Below are positions 8,975-18,265 of a DNA stretch of 64,000 bases, piece after piece. The translations under genes were made by a program, and so were the position numbers. Under the pieces are notes generated by a model, which ran no database searches, was not told where the DNA came from, and worked only from the letters and a program-made list of their open reading frames with translations. The DNA comes from Candidatus Hebobacterum abditum (lineage in GTDB: Bacteria > Armatimonadota > Hebobacteria > Hebobacterales > Hebobacteraceae), in the NCBI GenBank assembly GCA_029821875.1, contig JALGXW010000004.1, positions 93,766 through 157,765 on the forward strand. Reading direction: 5' to 3'. Position 1 is the stretch's first letter. Every line of letters starts with the position of its first letter.

Positions 8975-9591
8975 CGGACGCGCTCCCTGGAGCTGCGCCC
9001 ACCTCGGCCCTCTGCTTCGCCGTGCTCGTCCTCGCGGCCGAGCGGCTCTCCCGCCGACTCCCCGTCCTCGCCGACGTCCCGTCGGGGAAGCCACGCTTCG
9101 CGCTCGACCGCCATCTGCACGTCTTCAAGTCTGACACGCCCTCGCTCTGGCTTGCGGGAGCTCGGCCGGAACCCCGCTTTCTCGTAGCAGCGCAGAGCAC
9201 GGCGATTGTCCCGGTGGCAGGACAGCCGGACCTCGCGAAGCCCCAAGTCATGGAAGGCATATTCCAGCAGCCCGCTCGTCGCGACGGTGCCGTAGCCCTT
9301 GTCCCAGAGCCTCTTCTCGCCGATCATGATGCCCAGGAATGCGGTCCCGGCCTCACTGTCAATGCCGCGCAGCCCGCACGTTCCTATCGGCCTCCCATCC
9401 TCGTCCTCGACGATGAAGCCGCGCTGGTGCTCCTTGTCCGCTAGTATGCCCGCGATCCAAGCGCGCTCCTGCTCTAGAGTGCGCGCCGGCTGGAGGAGCC
9501 CCAGAAACCGATGCACGTCTGGATCTGAGACCCAGCGGAAACAGACCTCCGCGTCACTGATTCGAATCGGCCGAAGGCTGATCCGGGGCAT
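8971..9591 (-). CDS. GNAT-family N-acetyltransferase (RimJ/RimL type)
   Basis: A 206-aa acetyltransferase. It opens with ISLRPIRISDAEVCFRW, has a GNAT core with the acetyl-CoA loop region around EKRLWDKGYGTVA, and the typical HRDNRRALRCYEKAGF segment. The last ~45 residues are a charged low-complexity tail (DVGEDGESAGEPLGREDE) outside the fold. ATG 9591 is preceded by AAGG. The gene is the first of a two-gene unit with the HAD phosphatase. Confidence 0.85.
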   Translation of the reverse strand: MPRISLRPIRISDAEVCFRWVSDPDVHRFLGLLQPARTLEQERAWIAGILADKEHQRGFIVEDEDGRPIGTCGLRGIDSEAGTAFLGIMIGEKRLWDKGYGTVATSGLLEYAFHDLGLREVRLSCHRDNRRALRCYEKAGFRPSSRKPERGRVRLEDVQMAVEREAWLPRRDVGEDGESAGEPLGREDEHGEAEGRGGRSSRERVR

Positions 9592-9640
9592 GGGCCTTAG
9601 CTTCGCCGGTCTGTCGAGCCACCCTTCGGGCCACCCATTC

Positions 9641-9670
9641 TTTACAGCCCATACCTGCTTTCCGTATAAT
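9641..9670 (+). promoter_or_regulatory. Promoter for the large secreted CBM9 protein
   Basis: TTTACA (9641-9646), an 18 bp spacer and a perfect TATAAT (9665-9670), 47 bp before ATG 9717. It lies upstream of and divergent to the GNAT gene. Confidence 0.6.
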
Positions 9671-9716
9671 GTCGCCCAGTGCGTCCGCCAAGCCAGGACG
9701 CGCCGCGAGGTGAACA

Positions 9717-12700
9717 ATGGCACCGAGTCGCAGCCACAGTTGCATCAGGCCCGGCCGACGCTCCCGGGCGCTCCTCATCGCCGCGATGGCAGCTCTATGT
9801 CTGCTGCCGCTCGACGGCGCTTCCGGGCTCCGTCTTCCCGTCGACGAGCAGGGCCGGCAAGTGCGCGTCTACGTCATGTGGAACCGAGATTACCTTTCTA
9901 TTGCGGCGAAGGTGCCCGACACGATGATCACGGCCACCAGCACCGCGCCCATGTCCGTGCCCGAACAGGACGACGCGATCGAACTCGCCTTCGAGATGTC
10001 GGGCCAGCCTGGCACGCCGGCCTATCGGCTCATCATCAGTGCTGCGGGCGGCATGACGCTCTACGCCCGAGACGGCTGGGGGCGCTGGCGAGCCGATCGC
10101 TCCTGGATATCGGGGCCTCGCACTGTCAAGTACGCGGTGTCCGTTGACGGCACGCTCAATGACCCCCACAGCGAGGATACGGGGTTCACTGTCGAGTGTG
10201 CCATCCCTTGGGAATTCCTGAGTGAATCGCCCCCCGGCGGCGCGGACATCGGCTTCAACGTTGTCTGTTGGATGCAAGGCGAGAACCAGGGCATTGCCAG
10301 CTGGTCGCCTGCTGTGCGGGAACCGGCGCACGTCGGCGACGCCGCCCGCTGGGGCAGGATGCACGTCAGGCTGGGGTCAGAGCTGGCGAAGGCCACGGGC
10401 ACCCGGGTGCCCTGCCCCATCGTCGCCCAGACGCCGTTCATCGACGGCATGCTGGCCGCCAACGAATGGTTGGCCGCGTCGACGCTCGAGTTCGACAAAC
10501 CGGAGCCGCTGATCGACTCTCTGCCCGAACCGCAGCAGGGGAGCCCCCGCGCCACCACGCTGATGGCGATCTATCGGTACGACTGGTGTGGCGGCATTGC
10601 CCCGCAGGATGGCGCGCCCTTCTGGACGGCGGATGGCATGCCCGCGACGAGCGATCAGCCCCAAGGTGGCACAGGCCCTTGGGTTAGCTACGCGAGCGTT
10701 GCCTGGCACGCCAGGCAACTCGAGGAAGTCCAGCGGGCCGGCATCGATGTCATACTTGCGCGCTACTCCGGCGAGGAGGATGCCCGGCGAAGCTGGGCTC
10801 GGATCGGCCTGAGTCGCCTCGGGCAAGCGCTGAAGGAGCGCCGGGCCGAGGGCCTCGGCTATCCGCTAGTAGGGATGATGCTGGATACGGCCGCGCTCCG
10901 GGGCGCCGATCTGACGTCGGAGCCAGGCAAGCAGCTCCTCTACGGGATGGTCCGGGAGTTCTTCCTCCACGTGCCCAGGGAGTACTGGGCCGAGGTCGGT
11001 CGTGCGCCGGAGAAGGGCGCGCCGGGCGGAGTTCCTATCCTTCTCGGTGAGCCGGACGGCCTGGCTGACTGGGACGGAGGCTTCCTGGACTTCGGCCAGG
11101 GGCGCTTCGGCGAGGACCTCCTCGGCGCGAGGCTCGTCTGGCTTGGGAGCAGTGCTTGGCGACGGAAAGGCGCCGAGCTCTACTCGCACATCAGCCTCCC
11201 GCGAGAGACCGGGTTCTCGGTATCCAGTCCCGTCGGAGCGACAGCGGTTGCGCTCTCCCCGGGCCGCTGTCCGGCGCCCGGAACGAGCGGGGCGATACGA
11301 AGTCGAGCCGAGGGACGCGCCTACCGTAGCGACTGGCAGCGCGCGCTGGCCGCGAAGCCCGAACTCATCATCATCGATAGCTGGAATGACTATGCCAACG
11401 GGACGGAGGTCGGCCCGAGCCGCCAGTACGGCGTGCTCTATGTTGACGCGACTCGCTACTTCCAGTCACGCCTCGGAAGCCAGCAGCCACAACGCCTCGC
11501 GCTGAAACAGCATCGCGTGCCGACGCCGGTGCCGCCGGGGAGCGACTGCCAGGCCGAGTTGCTCGTCGAGAACACCACCACCGAAGACCTGCAGACGGGC
11601 GCTCGGGTCTCTGTCGACTACGAGATCCGCCGGCTCGCCGATGGCGCGGTCGTCCGCACACAGAAGGGGGCCCAAGCGCTCGCCGTGAGCGCAGGACAGA
11701 CAAGGCGCGTCCCGGCGCGGATTCCCGCGAAGGACGACGAGGGCCGCCCTCTGTCGCCCGGCGACTACGTCTACACCGTCCGAGTCGTGCGCAGTAGAGT
11801 AGCGTACCTCTCATCGGAGTGGTTTACGCGTACGCTCGCTGAGTTGAGCATGGCAATTCGCGTCGGATACCCACCACCCTACAAGGCCACGCTGATCAGC
11901 TCGTCGCTTCCGTCTGCGATTGCGCCTGGTGCCAGACGAGAGATCACCGTGCGCCTTCGAAACGACGGTGCCGAGGCGTGGCACCCGGCGCGGGTGCAGC
12001 TGTCCTATCACTGGACGCGGCACCTGAACGACCTGAGAGTGTCATCCGACGGTGCGAGCGAGATCGTCGTCCGGGACGCCGCTCGCGTCGACCTCCCGAG
12101 GGATGTGCTGCCGGGAGATATCGTCTCGCTCACGATCCCCCTCGTCGCGGCCGACCAGGACGGTGACGCGCTGCCTCCGGCGAGTCCGGACCACCTGTGG
12201 CACTACCGCGTCCAGTGGGCCCTCGTGGAGGGAGACAGCAACTGGTTCTCCTCCCACGGAACCGCCCCCGGAGACGAGGCAATCCAAGTCGTGCACGGAG
12301 GAAGCAGCGCGGTGATCGAGTCCGTCTCGGCGCCGGCGGAGCTGAACGCGGAAGAGTCGACGAACGCTGAAGTAGTCATTGCTAACGCCACCGACGATCT
12401 ACTTCGAGCCGGCGACGCCCGCGTAGTCGTCCGCTGGCATCGGTGGGACGGTAGGCCTGCAGAGGCGCGCGTTGAGCCGGCCGACCTTCCCGTCGACATA
12501 GAGCCCGGCACGAGGGCGTTCGTCAGGGTACCTCTTGCGGCCCCCCTCGAGCCAGGCCCGTATCGGCTCATCGCGTGGCTGGCGACCGGCGGGGGCAGGG
12601 CCGACACCCTATGCGGGGATTCCGCCAGCTGTAGCCCTCCGATTCAGGTCTTCGTGCGTTCAGATCGTTTCCGCACGATCGACCTATCTCCATACACGAA

Positions 12701-13247
12701 CGTCGTGGCCGTCGTCTCCGACAACCACCGGTCGCGGGGCGACTTCGACGGGCGGGGCCGTAGCCTGCCGGCCGAGTGGCTCCCGCCCGACCAGTCGGCG
12801 CCGCGCGAGCACCTCTACCCCGGTGGATACTGCGCGCCCGGCCAGGCGCAGACCAGCGTGGTGTTCGCGTTCCCCTCCACCAGTGCCGGCATCGCCGGAG
12901 CAGTGGCGTGTAACAAGCAGTCGCTCCCATTTGGCGAGCAGGGCGCCAGGCACATCCACATCGTGGCCGCCAGCACCGCCGGAGCGTACGAGACGAGGTT
13001 CGGCCTGACGAGTGCGACGGGGGAGACGGAGTTCGCCGACGTGCTTGTCCCCTCGTGGGACGAGAGATCGGCCGGCGTGCCCGTGGCCGCTTACTGCCCG
13101 TACGTACGCACGCTGTCCGAGGACACACTTCAGAACGTCTATCTGTATCACCTCACCCTTACGCCTCGGGCCGCGGCCGCCGTTTCGCTGGAGCTTCCGG
13201 AGGCGCCATGGATCAAGATACTGGCCGTCACCGTCGAGTCCCCGTAG
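9717..13247 (+). CDS. Large secreted protein: CBM9-like, DUF5010/GH99-like, Ig-like repeats
   Basis: A 1176-aa exported protein with a signal peptide (hydrophobic 17-37). Residues about 35-225 resemble a family 9 carbohydrate-binding module (AIELAFEM, FTVECAIPWEFL, IGFNVVCW). Residues about 255-595 look like a DUF5010/GH99-like TIM-barrel (GIDVILARYSGE, PELIIIDSWNDYANGTEVGP), where Asp/Asn and Glu would be catalytic if it is a glycosidase. Residues 600-1010 form three or more CARDB/Ig-like beta modules, and the last ~160 residues form another beta domain. GAGGTG precedes ATG 9717. It is probably an extracellular or envelope polysaccharide-active protein; the enzyme activity is inferred from fold resemblance only. 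Confidence 0.75.
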   Translation: MAPSRSHSCIRPGRRSRALLIAAMAALCLLPLDGASGLRLPVDEQGRQVRVYVMWNRDYLSIAAKVPDTMITATSTAPMSVPEQDDAIELAFEMSGQPGTPAYRLIISAAGGMTLYARDGWGRWRADRSWISGPRTVKYAVSVDGTLNDPHSEDTGFTVECAIPWEFLSESPPGGADIGFNVVCWMQGENQGIASWSPAVREPAHVGDAARWGRMHVRLGSELAKATGTRVPCPIVAQTPFIDGMLAANEWLAASTLEFDKPEPLIDSLPEPQQGSPRATTLMAIYRYDWCGGIAPQDGAPFWTADGMPATSDQPQGGTGPWVSYASVAWHARQLEEVQRAGIDVILARYSGEEDARRSWARIGLSRLGQALKERRAEGLGYPLVGMMLDTAALRGADLTSEPGKQLLYGMVREFFLHVPREYWAEVGRAPEKGAPGGVPILLGEPDGLADWDGGFLDFGQGRFGEDLLGARLVWLGSSAWRRKGAELYSHISLPRETGFSVSSPVGATAVALSPGRCPAPGTSGAIRSRAEGRAYRSDWQRALAAKPELIIIDSWNDYANGTEVGPSRQYGVLYVDATRYFQSRLGSQQPQRLALKQHRVPTPVPPGSDCQAELLVENTTTEDLQTGARVSVDYEIRRLADGAVVRTQKGAQALAVSAGQTRRVPARIPAKDDEGRPLSPGDYVYTVRVVRSRVAYLSSEWFTRTLAELSMAIRVGYPPPYKATLISSSLPSAIAPGARREITVRLRNDGAEAWHPARVQLSYHWTRHLNDLRVSSDGASEIVVRDAARVDLPRDVLPGDIVSLTIPLVAADQDGDALPPASPDHLWHYRVQWALVEGDSNWFSSHGTAPGDEAIQVVHGGSSAVIESVSAPAELNAEESTNAEVVIANATDDLLRAGDARVVVRWHRWDGRPAEARVEPADLPVDIEPGTRAFVRVPLAAPLEPGPYRLIAWLATGGGRADTLCGDSASCSPPIQVFVRSDRFRTIDLSPYTNVVAVVSDNHRSRGDFDGRGRSLPAEWLPPDQSAPREHLYPGGYCAPGQAQTSVVFAFPSTSAGIAGAVACNKQSLPFGEQGARHIHIVAASTAGAYETRFGLTSATGETEFADVLVPSWDERSAGVPVAAYCPYVRTLSEDTLQNVYLYHLTLTPRAAAAVSLELPEAPWIKILAVTVESP

Positions 13248-13300
13248 CCTGACGGCCCGCCACGCGCGTTCATACAGACACGGTACGCGGAGGTATCGCA

Positions 13301-14599
13301 TTGGAGACATGGCTGATAAGAAACGCCACCATCATCACCATGGACGACGACCGTCGTGTCTTGAGCGACAGCGATCTGCTGATCGAAGGCAGTGAGATCA
13401 AAAGTCTACAGCCAGACGGCAGCGAGACCTCAAGCGTGCCCCGCGACCGCGTCATCGACGCCTCGGGCCTCGTCGCGATCCCCGGGTTCGTCAACGCGCA
13501 CACGCACTGCGCAATGACCCTCCTTAGAGGCTATGCGGACGACATGCCGCTCATGCCCTGGCTGGAGGAGCGAGTCTGGCCTTTGGAGATGAAGCTCGGG
13601 GAGGAAGACGTCTACTGGGGCACGATGCTGGGCATCGCTGAGATGATCCGGGCGGGGGTGACGTGCTTCAACGACATGTACCACTACTTCGAGGCGGCTG
13701 CTCGAGCCGCGATAGACGCGGGCATGAGAGCAGTGGTCTCAGGCGTACTGCTGGCGTTCCTCCCCGACGCCGATGAACGCCTCGGCCGCGCCATCGAGTT
13801 CGCCCGCGACTGGAAGGAGAAGGGCGACGGCCTCGTTGTGACGATGCTGGGGCCGCACGCTCCCTACACGGTCCCCGACCACTTTCTGGAGAGAGTCGTG
13901 GAGGGAGCGAAGTCGGCCGGGGTGGGCATACACATCCACGTGTCGGAGACGGAGGGAGAAGTCGCGGACAGCCAGCGGGAGTTCGGGCAGACGCCTGTCG
14001 AGCGCCTCGATGGGCTCGGCCTTCTCGATGTTCATCCCGTGGCGGCCGCCCACTGTGTTCACCTAACCGATGCGGACATCGAGACGCTCGTCGAGAAAAG
14101 AGTCGGCGTGTGTCACTGCCCCGGCAGCAACATGAAGCTCGCCTCGGGCGCGGCCCCCATCCCGAAGCTGCTGGCCGCGGACGCCGTCGTCGGCCTCGGC
14201 ACCGATGGACCGGCCAGCAACAACAATCTCGATATGATCGAGGAGGTGAGGCTCTCGGCCCTTCTGCACAAGCTGCACAGCGGCGACCCGACCGCTGTGC
14301 CCGCCTGGCAGGCCCTCGAGATGGGGACCCGCGGCAGCGCGCGCGCCCTCGGCATCGGAGACCGCGTAGGGCAGATCAAGCCGGGCATGAAGGCTGACGT
14401 CGCCCTCATCGACTTCCGGCAGCCTCACCTGTTCCCTCGACACGACGTCGTTTCGCACGTCGTCTACGCGGCGCGGGCCGGCGACGTGCACAGCGTGTTC
14501 ATCAACGGCCGGCCTGTAATGCTCAACCGAGAGCTTCAGACGTTGGACGAGTCACGCATCTTCCAAGAGGTGAACGACCGCCTGGAGCGGCTGACATAG
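13301..14599 (+). CDS. mtaD: 5-methylthioadenosine/S-adenosylhomocysteine deaminase
   Basis: A 432-aa amidohydrolase that deaminates MTA, SAH and related adenosines. The metal-binding HTH (67-69) sits in FVNAHTHCAMTLLRG, followed by GYADDMPLMPWL, HVSETEGEV, HCVHL and GTDGPASNNNLDM, all typical of the MtaD/SsnA branch. The start is TTG 13301 with GGAGGT upstream. It overlaps the next gene by one base (TAGTG). With mtnA in the same window it suggests a deaminating route of methionine salvage. Confidence 0.9.
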   Translation: METWLIRNATIITMDDDRRVLSDSDLLIEGSEIKSLQPDGSETSSVPRDRVIDASGLVAIPGFVNAHTHCAMTLLRGYADDMPLMPWLEERVWPLEMKLGEEDVYWGTMLGIAEMIRAGVTCFNDMYHYFEAAARAAIDAGMRAVVSGVLLAFLPDADERLGRAIEFARDWKEKGDGLVVTMLGPHAPYTVPDHFLERVVEGAKSAGVGIHIHVSETEGEVADSQREFGQTPVERLDGLGLLDVHPVAAAHCVHLTDADIETLVEKRVGVCHCPGSNMKLASGAAPIPKLLAADAVVGLGTDGPASNNNLDMIEEVRLSALLHKLHSGDPTAVPAWQALEMGTRGSARALGIGDRVGQIKPGMKADVALIDFRQPHLFPRHDVVSHVVYAARAGDVHSVFINGRPVMLNRELQTLDESRIFQEVNDRLERLT

Positions 14600-15405
14600 T
14601 GCCCGCCCGGCACGCCAACCTGCTCTCAGGCTCGGCCGACCTCGACCCGGCGCGATCGACGCGCCGCGCGGAGCGCCACGGGCTGTTCCGTTCTCTGGAG
14701 CGCATCTATGCAGACCTGCCCGACACAGTCTGCGAGAACTGCGCTCGGTGCTGCTTCGAGAGCCCTGGGATATTCTACGTCGAGTACCTTCACGCACTGG
14801 ACCTGATCGGCCGCTATGCCGAGCGCCGCAGGGAAGACACCGCGAGACGGGCCTTCGGCGAGCTGCTCTTCTCCTGGGTCGAGCCGGAGCGGACGTGCAT
14901 CTTCCTTCAGTCCCAGCGCTGCACCATCTATGACCGTCGTCCGCTCGCCTGTCGCCTCTTTGGGCTCGTCCCGGCCCCCGAGCGCGAACGCGCCGAGGCG
15001 GAGGCACGCCTGGCAGCACGGCAGGAGGCCCGACGGCTGCAGCAGTTCGGGATCGACGTGCCGGAGGCGGTCGTGCGCCGATCGCTGACCAGCTGCGACA
15101 AGGTCACGGATGCCGCGGGCCGCGCTGTCACGGTCGACGGCGAAGGCTATGCAGCGAGAGTGGCCAGGCTCGACGCGGTCCTCCTCCCGAAGCAGACCGT
15201 GATAGAGGAGTTCTGCTTCCGTTCTCTTCCGGAGAGGCTCGCAGCTGCTGCCTTCGGAGCAGAGGCCGTGGACGGGATGCGCACACAGCTGCTGAGGCGC
15301 GCCCAGGCGGGCGCGAGTGCGGAGGAACTCGTGCGTCTAGTGCTCAGACAGACGAGGCTCCCTCGGCCCTTCCTGGCACAGCGTAGACGCGCGCACGACG
15401 GCTGA
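14599..15405 (+). CDS. YkgJ-family cysteine-cluster protein
   Basis: A 268-aa protein with the CxxCxxCC pattern (VCENCARCCFES) and RTCIFLQSQRCTIYDRRPLACRLFG, the metal-binding YkgJ/UPF0153 signature. The long C-terminal helical region (about 130-268) exceeds the usual YkgJ length of 100-250 aa. GTG 14599 overlaps the mtaD stop, so it is translated from the same message. The role of the family is unknown; Zn or Fe-S binding is likely. Confidence 0.8.
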   Translation: MPARHANLLSGSADLDPARSTRRAERHGLFRSLERIYADLPDTVCENCARCCFESPGIFYVEYLHALDLIGRYAERRREDTARRAFGELLFSWVEPERTCIFLQSQRCTIYDRRPLACRLFGLVPAPERERAEAEARLAARQEARRLQQFGIDVPEAVVRRSLTSCDKVTDAAGRAVTVDGEGYAARVARLDAVLLPKQTVIEEFCFRSLPERLAAAAFGAEAVDGMRTQLLRRAQAGASAEELVRLVLRQTRLPRPFLAQRRRAHDG

Positions 15406-15455
15406 AAAAGGACCGTCGGCGCGCCCACCACGTGGGAGCCAGCACCGTCTCTGCG

Positions 15456-15656
15456 CTACAGTGGCAACACGTTGTTAGCGTGTGGCCCCCTCTCGCCGTC
15501 CTGCAGATCGAACTGGACCTGCTGACCTTCCTCGAGAGTCTTAAACCCGGGCATCTGGATGACGGAGTAGTGGACGAAGACGTCTACACTTCCCTCGACC
15601 TCAATGAATCCGTAGCCCTTCTGCGCGTTGAACCACTTGACCCGCCCCCGCGCCAT
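15456..15656 (-). CDS. csp: Cold-shock domain protein
   Basis: A 66-aa single-stranded nucleic-acid-binding protein. RNP1 [10 protein letters not shown] and RNP2-like [10 protein letters not shown] are present, with the [12 protein letters not shown] opening of CspA-type proteins. GGGAGGTG precedes ATG 15656. A clear promoter and a roughly 50 nt 5' leader lie upstream on the minus strand. Confidence 0.95.
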   Translation of the reverse strand: MARGRVKWFNAQKGYGFIEVEGSVDVFVHYSVIQMPGFKTLEEGQQVQFDLQDGERGPHANNVLPL

Positions 15657-15708
15657 CTCCGCACCTCCCTTGGTCCGCCGATCACCCGACGGGGAAGCAG
15701 TCAGGCGG

Positions 15709-15738
15709 AAGTTAGCACAAGGGACATGGCACTGTCAA
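15709..15738 (-). promoter_or_regulatory. Promoter for csp
   Basis: On the minus strand: TTGACA (15738-15733), an 18 bp spacer and TAACTT (15714-15709), about 53 bp before the csp ATG. Confidence 0.6.
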
Positions 15739-15780
15739 GCCAGAAAGCGATTGCTGGTAACGACGGACATTGAGCACGAG

Positions 15781-15966
15781 CTAAGGGATCAGCTCGGCCA
15801 GGAAGCGCCGATACACGGGGCACTGCCGATAGCCCTTCTCCGAACTCAAGCACCACTCGCGATCCACCGGGTCTTCGACCGACACCTCCCGAAGATCGTC
15901 GTCCTCCTCTTGGTCGTCGCGGAGAAGGCACTCACCGCTTTGGTTCGAGAAGTGCGGGCAGGGCAC
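15781..15966 (-). CDS. Small Cys-rich protein (61 aa), function unknown
   Basis: GTG 15966 with GGAGGAG six bases upstream opens a 61-codon gene. The protein has four or five Cys in two groups (CPHF...GECLL and REWCLSS...YRQCPVY), separated by a very acidic stretch (RDDQEEDDDL). The spacing suggests a metal site such as an Fe-S or Zn cluster. It lies 21 bp after tatA in the same orientation, so it is likely in the tatA transcript. I do not recognise a named family. Confidence 0.65.
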   Translation of the reverse strand: MPCPHFSNQSGECLLRDDQEEDDDLREVSVEDPVDREWCLSSEKGYRQCPVYRRFLAELIP

Positions 15967-15987
15967 ACGTCTCCTCCTGAGGGCTGG

Positions 15988-16182
15988 TCAGGATGATTTC
16001 GTTGACGACTCCTCGTCACTCTCGGAGACTTCCTCGCCCATCTCCTTCACCGACTTGCGGAACTCCTTCACTCCCTGGCCAAGCGAGCGGGCGAGCTCCG
16101 GGAGCCGCTTCGCCCCGAAAAGCAACAGCACGAGCACGAGAATTCCGATAATCTCCGGCGGTCCGAGTGTCCACGCTAGCAT
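15988..16182 (-). CDS. tatA: Twin-arginine translocase subunit TatA/TatE
   Basis: A 64-aa Tat pore subunit. One N-terminal TM ([20 protein letters not shown]) with the conserved FG at its end, an amphipathic helix ([18 protein letters not shown]) and a charged Ser/Glu tail are present. ATG 16182 follows GGGGAG. It has its own promoter. No tatC is adjacent. Confidence 0.92.
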   Translation of the reverse strand: MLAWTLGPPEIIGILVLVLLLFGAKRLPELARSLGQGVKEFRKSVKEMGEEVSESDEESSTKSS

Positions 16183-16224
16183 GGGTCGGTTCTCCCCAGT
16201 TCTGTCTCCCCAAGCGCCACTGGG

Positions 16225-16253
16225 ATTATAGCTTCCACCGGCGGGAGTGGCAA
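16225..16253 (-). promoter_or_regulatory. Promoter for tatA and the small Cys gene
   Basis: On the minus strand: TTGCCA (16253-16248), a 17 bp spacer and a perfect TATAAT (16230-16225), 43 bp before the tatA ATG. Confidence 0.7.
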
Positions 16254-16270
16254 GGCCCGTCGGGCGAGAC

Positions 16271-16299
16271 TTGACGGCGCCAGTACCATTGCCTAAAAT
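16271..16299 (+). promoter_or_regulatory. Promoter for tRNA-Leu
   Basis: TTGACG (16271-16276), a 17 bp spacer and TAAAAT (16294-16299), 13 bp before the mature tRNA 5' end. Divergent from the tatA promoter. Confidence 0.7.
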
Positions 16300-16312
16300 G
16301 GCCCCTACCGGT

Positions 16313-16399
16313 GCCGAGGTGGCGGAACTGGCAGACGCGCTAGGTTCAGGACTTAGTGGGCTTACGCCCGTCGGGGTTCGACTCCCCGCCTCGGCACCA
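16313..16399 (+). tRNA. tRNA-Leu (anticodon CAG)
   Basis: An 87-nt class II tRNA. The acceptor GCCGAGG pairs with CCTCGGC, discriminator A and an encoded CCA follow. The anticodon loop TTCAGGA gives CAG. A long variable arm (GTGGGCTTACGCCCGT) and a T-arm with GGTTCGACTCC are present. Confidence 0.95.
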
Positions 16400-16598
16400 G
16401 TTCGCGTCTCTCCGCCCGTGACGTCTCCCGGGTGGCTTGCCGAGGAGGGCTGGCTCGCCAAGCGCCCCCCAGTCGGCCGGCGGCCTAGGGGTTCTCGCAG
16501 GGGTCTAGCCTCCTGCCACGCGCCAGAGACGTGCAGCAGAACGCGCACAGCAGGATTGCCGGCCCGCCCAGCCGAAATGTGCGATGGAGGGACGTGGC

Positions 16599-17144
16599 GT
16601 GCGGATGTCTCCACACGGGCCTGGCTACGAATGGCGCGACGAACTCCCCATCCCTGGCGTGCGATGCGTCACGCCTGGCGAGAAGAAGCTCGTCGCGGGG
16701 GTGAAGGCGCGGCTGTTGCCCGCCATTCCCGACGAGCGCGGGGTGCTCACAGAGATCCTGCGCGCCGACGATCCGGAGTATCCTGAGTTCGGGCAGGTCT
16801 ACATGACGACGACCTATCCCGGTGTCGTCAAGGGCTGGCACCGCCACGAGCACCAGACGGACATGGTGTGCTGCGTCTCCGGCGAGCTGAAGCTCGTCCT
16901 GTATGACAGCCGGACGGAGTCTCCCAGTCGTGGGCTCGTGAACGAGGTGTTCCTGGGCGACTCCAACCGCCTCGTCGTCAAGATCCCCAAGGGCATTCAT
17001 CACGGGTGGAAGTGTGCCGGCGAAGAGACGGCGCTGGTCCTCAACATACCCGACCGGGTCTACGACTACAACTCTCCGGACGAGCACAGGGCAGATCCCC
17101 ACGACAACGACATCCCGTACGACTGGCAGCGAAGAGACGGCTGA
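16599..17144 (+). CDS. dTDP-4-dehydrorhamnose 3,5-epimerase-like (RmlC/cupin) protein
   Basis: About 181 aa. [16 protein letters not shown], the catalytic-type His pair in [15 protein letters not shown], and [11 protein letters not shown] match the RmlC-like cupin fold of nucleotide-sugar 3,5-epimerases. GTG 16599 is preferred (GGAGGG 8 bp upstream); ATG 16584 and ATG 16605 are alternatives. It leads into a sugar-phosphate/nucleotide-sugar cluster. The true substrate may not be the rhamnose precursor, because rmlA, rmlB and rmlD are absent here. Confidence 0.8.
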   Translation: MRMSPHGPGYEWRDELPIPGVRCVTPGEKKLVAGVKARLLPAIPDERGVLTEILRADDPEYPEFGQVYMTTTYPGVVKGWHRHEHQTDMVCCVSGELKLVLYDSRTESPSRGLVNEVFLGDSNRLVVKIPKGIHHGWKCAGEETALVLNIPDRVYDYNSPDEHRADPHDNDIPYDWQRRDG

Positions 17145-17278
17145 TCCACATGGCCTGACGCAATCTGCGGTTCTTGTCGCGACGGGGGCGGAACCGTGCC
17201 GCAGATCAACACAGGTCTCCTGTTCGGGTGAAGGCCGCGGCACTGCCTGCTGTGAAGACGAGAGGAGCGGGTCGCAGC

Positions 17279-18265
17279 ATGCCAGACGAGTCCAGAGATC
17301 TAGACCGAGCACTGGCGAAGGCAAGAGACGCCATTGAGATAGAGGCGGCCGCAGTGGGAGCACTGTCGGACAGGATCGACGACAGCTTCCGGCGCGCGAT
17401 TGAGTTGATCCTCGACTGCACGGGCCGCGTCGTCGTCACGGGGATGGGGAAGTCCGGCGCCATCGGGAGGAAGCTGGCCGGCACGCTCGCCAGCACGGGC
17501 ACGCCCGCCCTCTTCCTGCATCCGGCCGAGGGCCTGCACGGCGATCTGGGGATGGTGGCGGCCGGGGATGTCCTCATCGTCCTCTCCCAAAGTGGATGGA
17601 CCGACGAGGTGAATGCGATCATCTCGGCGATGAAGAGGATCGCAGTCCCGATCATTGCCTTCACCGGCCGACTGCCCAGCCCCCTGGCGGATCAGGCGGA
17701 GGTGACGGTAAACGTGTCTGTGGAGCGCGAGGCGTGCCCTCTCGGTCTCGCGCCGACGGCCTCCACAACGGCCCAGATGGCGATGGGCGACGCGTTGGCG
17801 GCCGCGGTCATGACCGCCCGCCAATTCTCGCGCGCGGATTTCGCGGCACTACACCCGGGCGGCCAGCTCGGCCACAAGGCCGGGAAGAGCGTCGCCGACC
17901 TCATGCGCGTGGGCGACGAGGTGGCGGCCGTCGGCAAGGAGGTCCTGCTCCGGGAGGCGCTGTTCGCGGTCACGCGCGCCCGCGCCGGCGCTGCCGCCGT
18001 AGTGGACGAGCAACAGCGGCTCGCCGGCATCATAACCGATGGGGACATTCGGCGTGCACTCCTGGCGGACGGGGAGGCGCTTCAGAGGCCGGCCCGCGAC
18101 GTGATGACACGCGATCCGAAGATAGCGCGGCCGGAGGAAGCTGCTGTTGAGGCGCTGCGCCTCATGGAGGAGTACAAGATCGGGGACATGCCCGTGGTCG
18201 ATGCTGAGCGCCGACTGCAGGGTATGCTCAACCTCAAGGACATGCTCGACTTGGGAATGGAGTGA
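17279..18265 (+). CDS. kdsD: KpsF/GutQ-type arabinose-5-phosphate isomerase
   Basis: A 328-aa sugar isomerase with an N-terminal SIS domain (VVVTGMGKSGAIGRKLAGTL, FLHPAEGLHGDLG, LSQSGWTDE) and two CBS domains (about 210-328). The layout matches KdsD/KpsF, which makes D-arabinose-5-P, the precursor of Kdo. ATG 17279 follows GAGGAG. It overlaps the next gene by 4 bp (GTGA). If it is KdsD, it suggests an LPS- or capsule-bearing diderm; no other Kdo gene is visible. Confidence 0.87.
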   Translation: MPDESRDLDRALAKARDAIEIEAAAVGALSDRIDDSFRRAIELILDCTGRVVVTGMGKSGAIGRKLAGTLASTGTPALFLHPAEGLHGDLGMVAAGDVLIVLSQSGWTDEVNAIISAMKRIAVPIIAFTGRLPSPLADQAEVTVNVSVEREACPLGLAPTASTTAQMAMGDALAAAVMTARQFSRADFAALHPGGQLGHKAGKSVADLMRVGDEVAAVGKEVLLREALFAVTRARAGAAAVVDEQQRLAGIITDGDIRRALLADGEALQRPARDVMTRDPKIARPEEAAVEALRLMEEYKIGDMPVVDAERRLQGMLNLKDMLDLGME

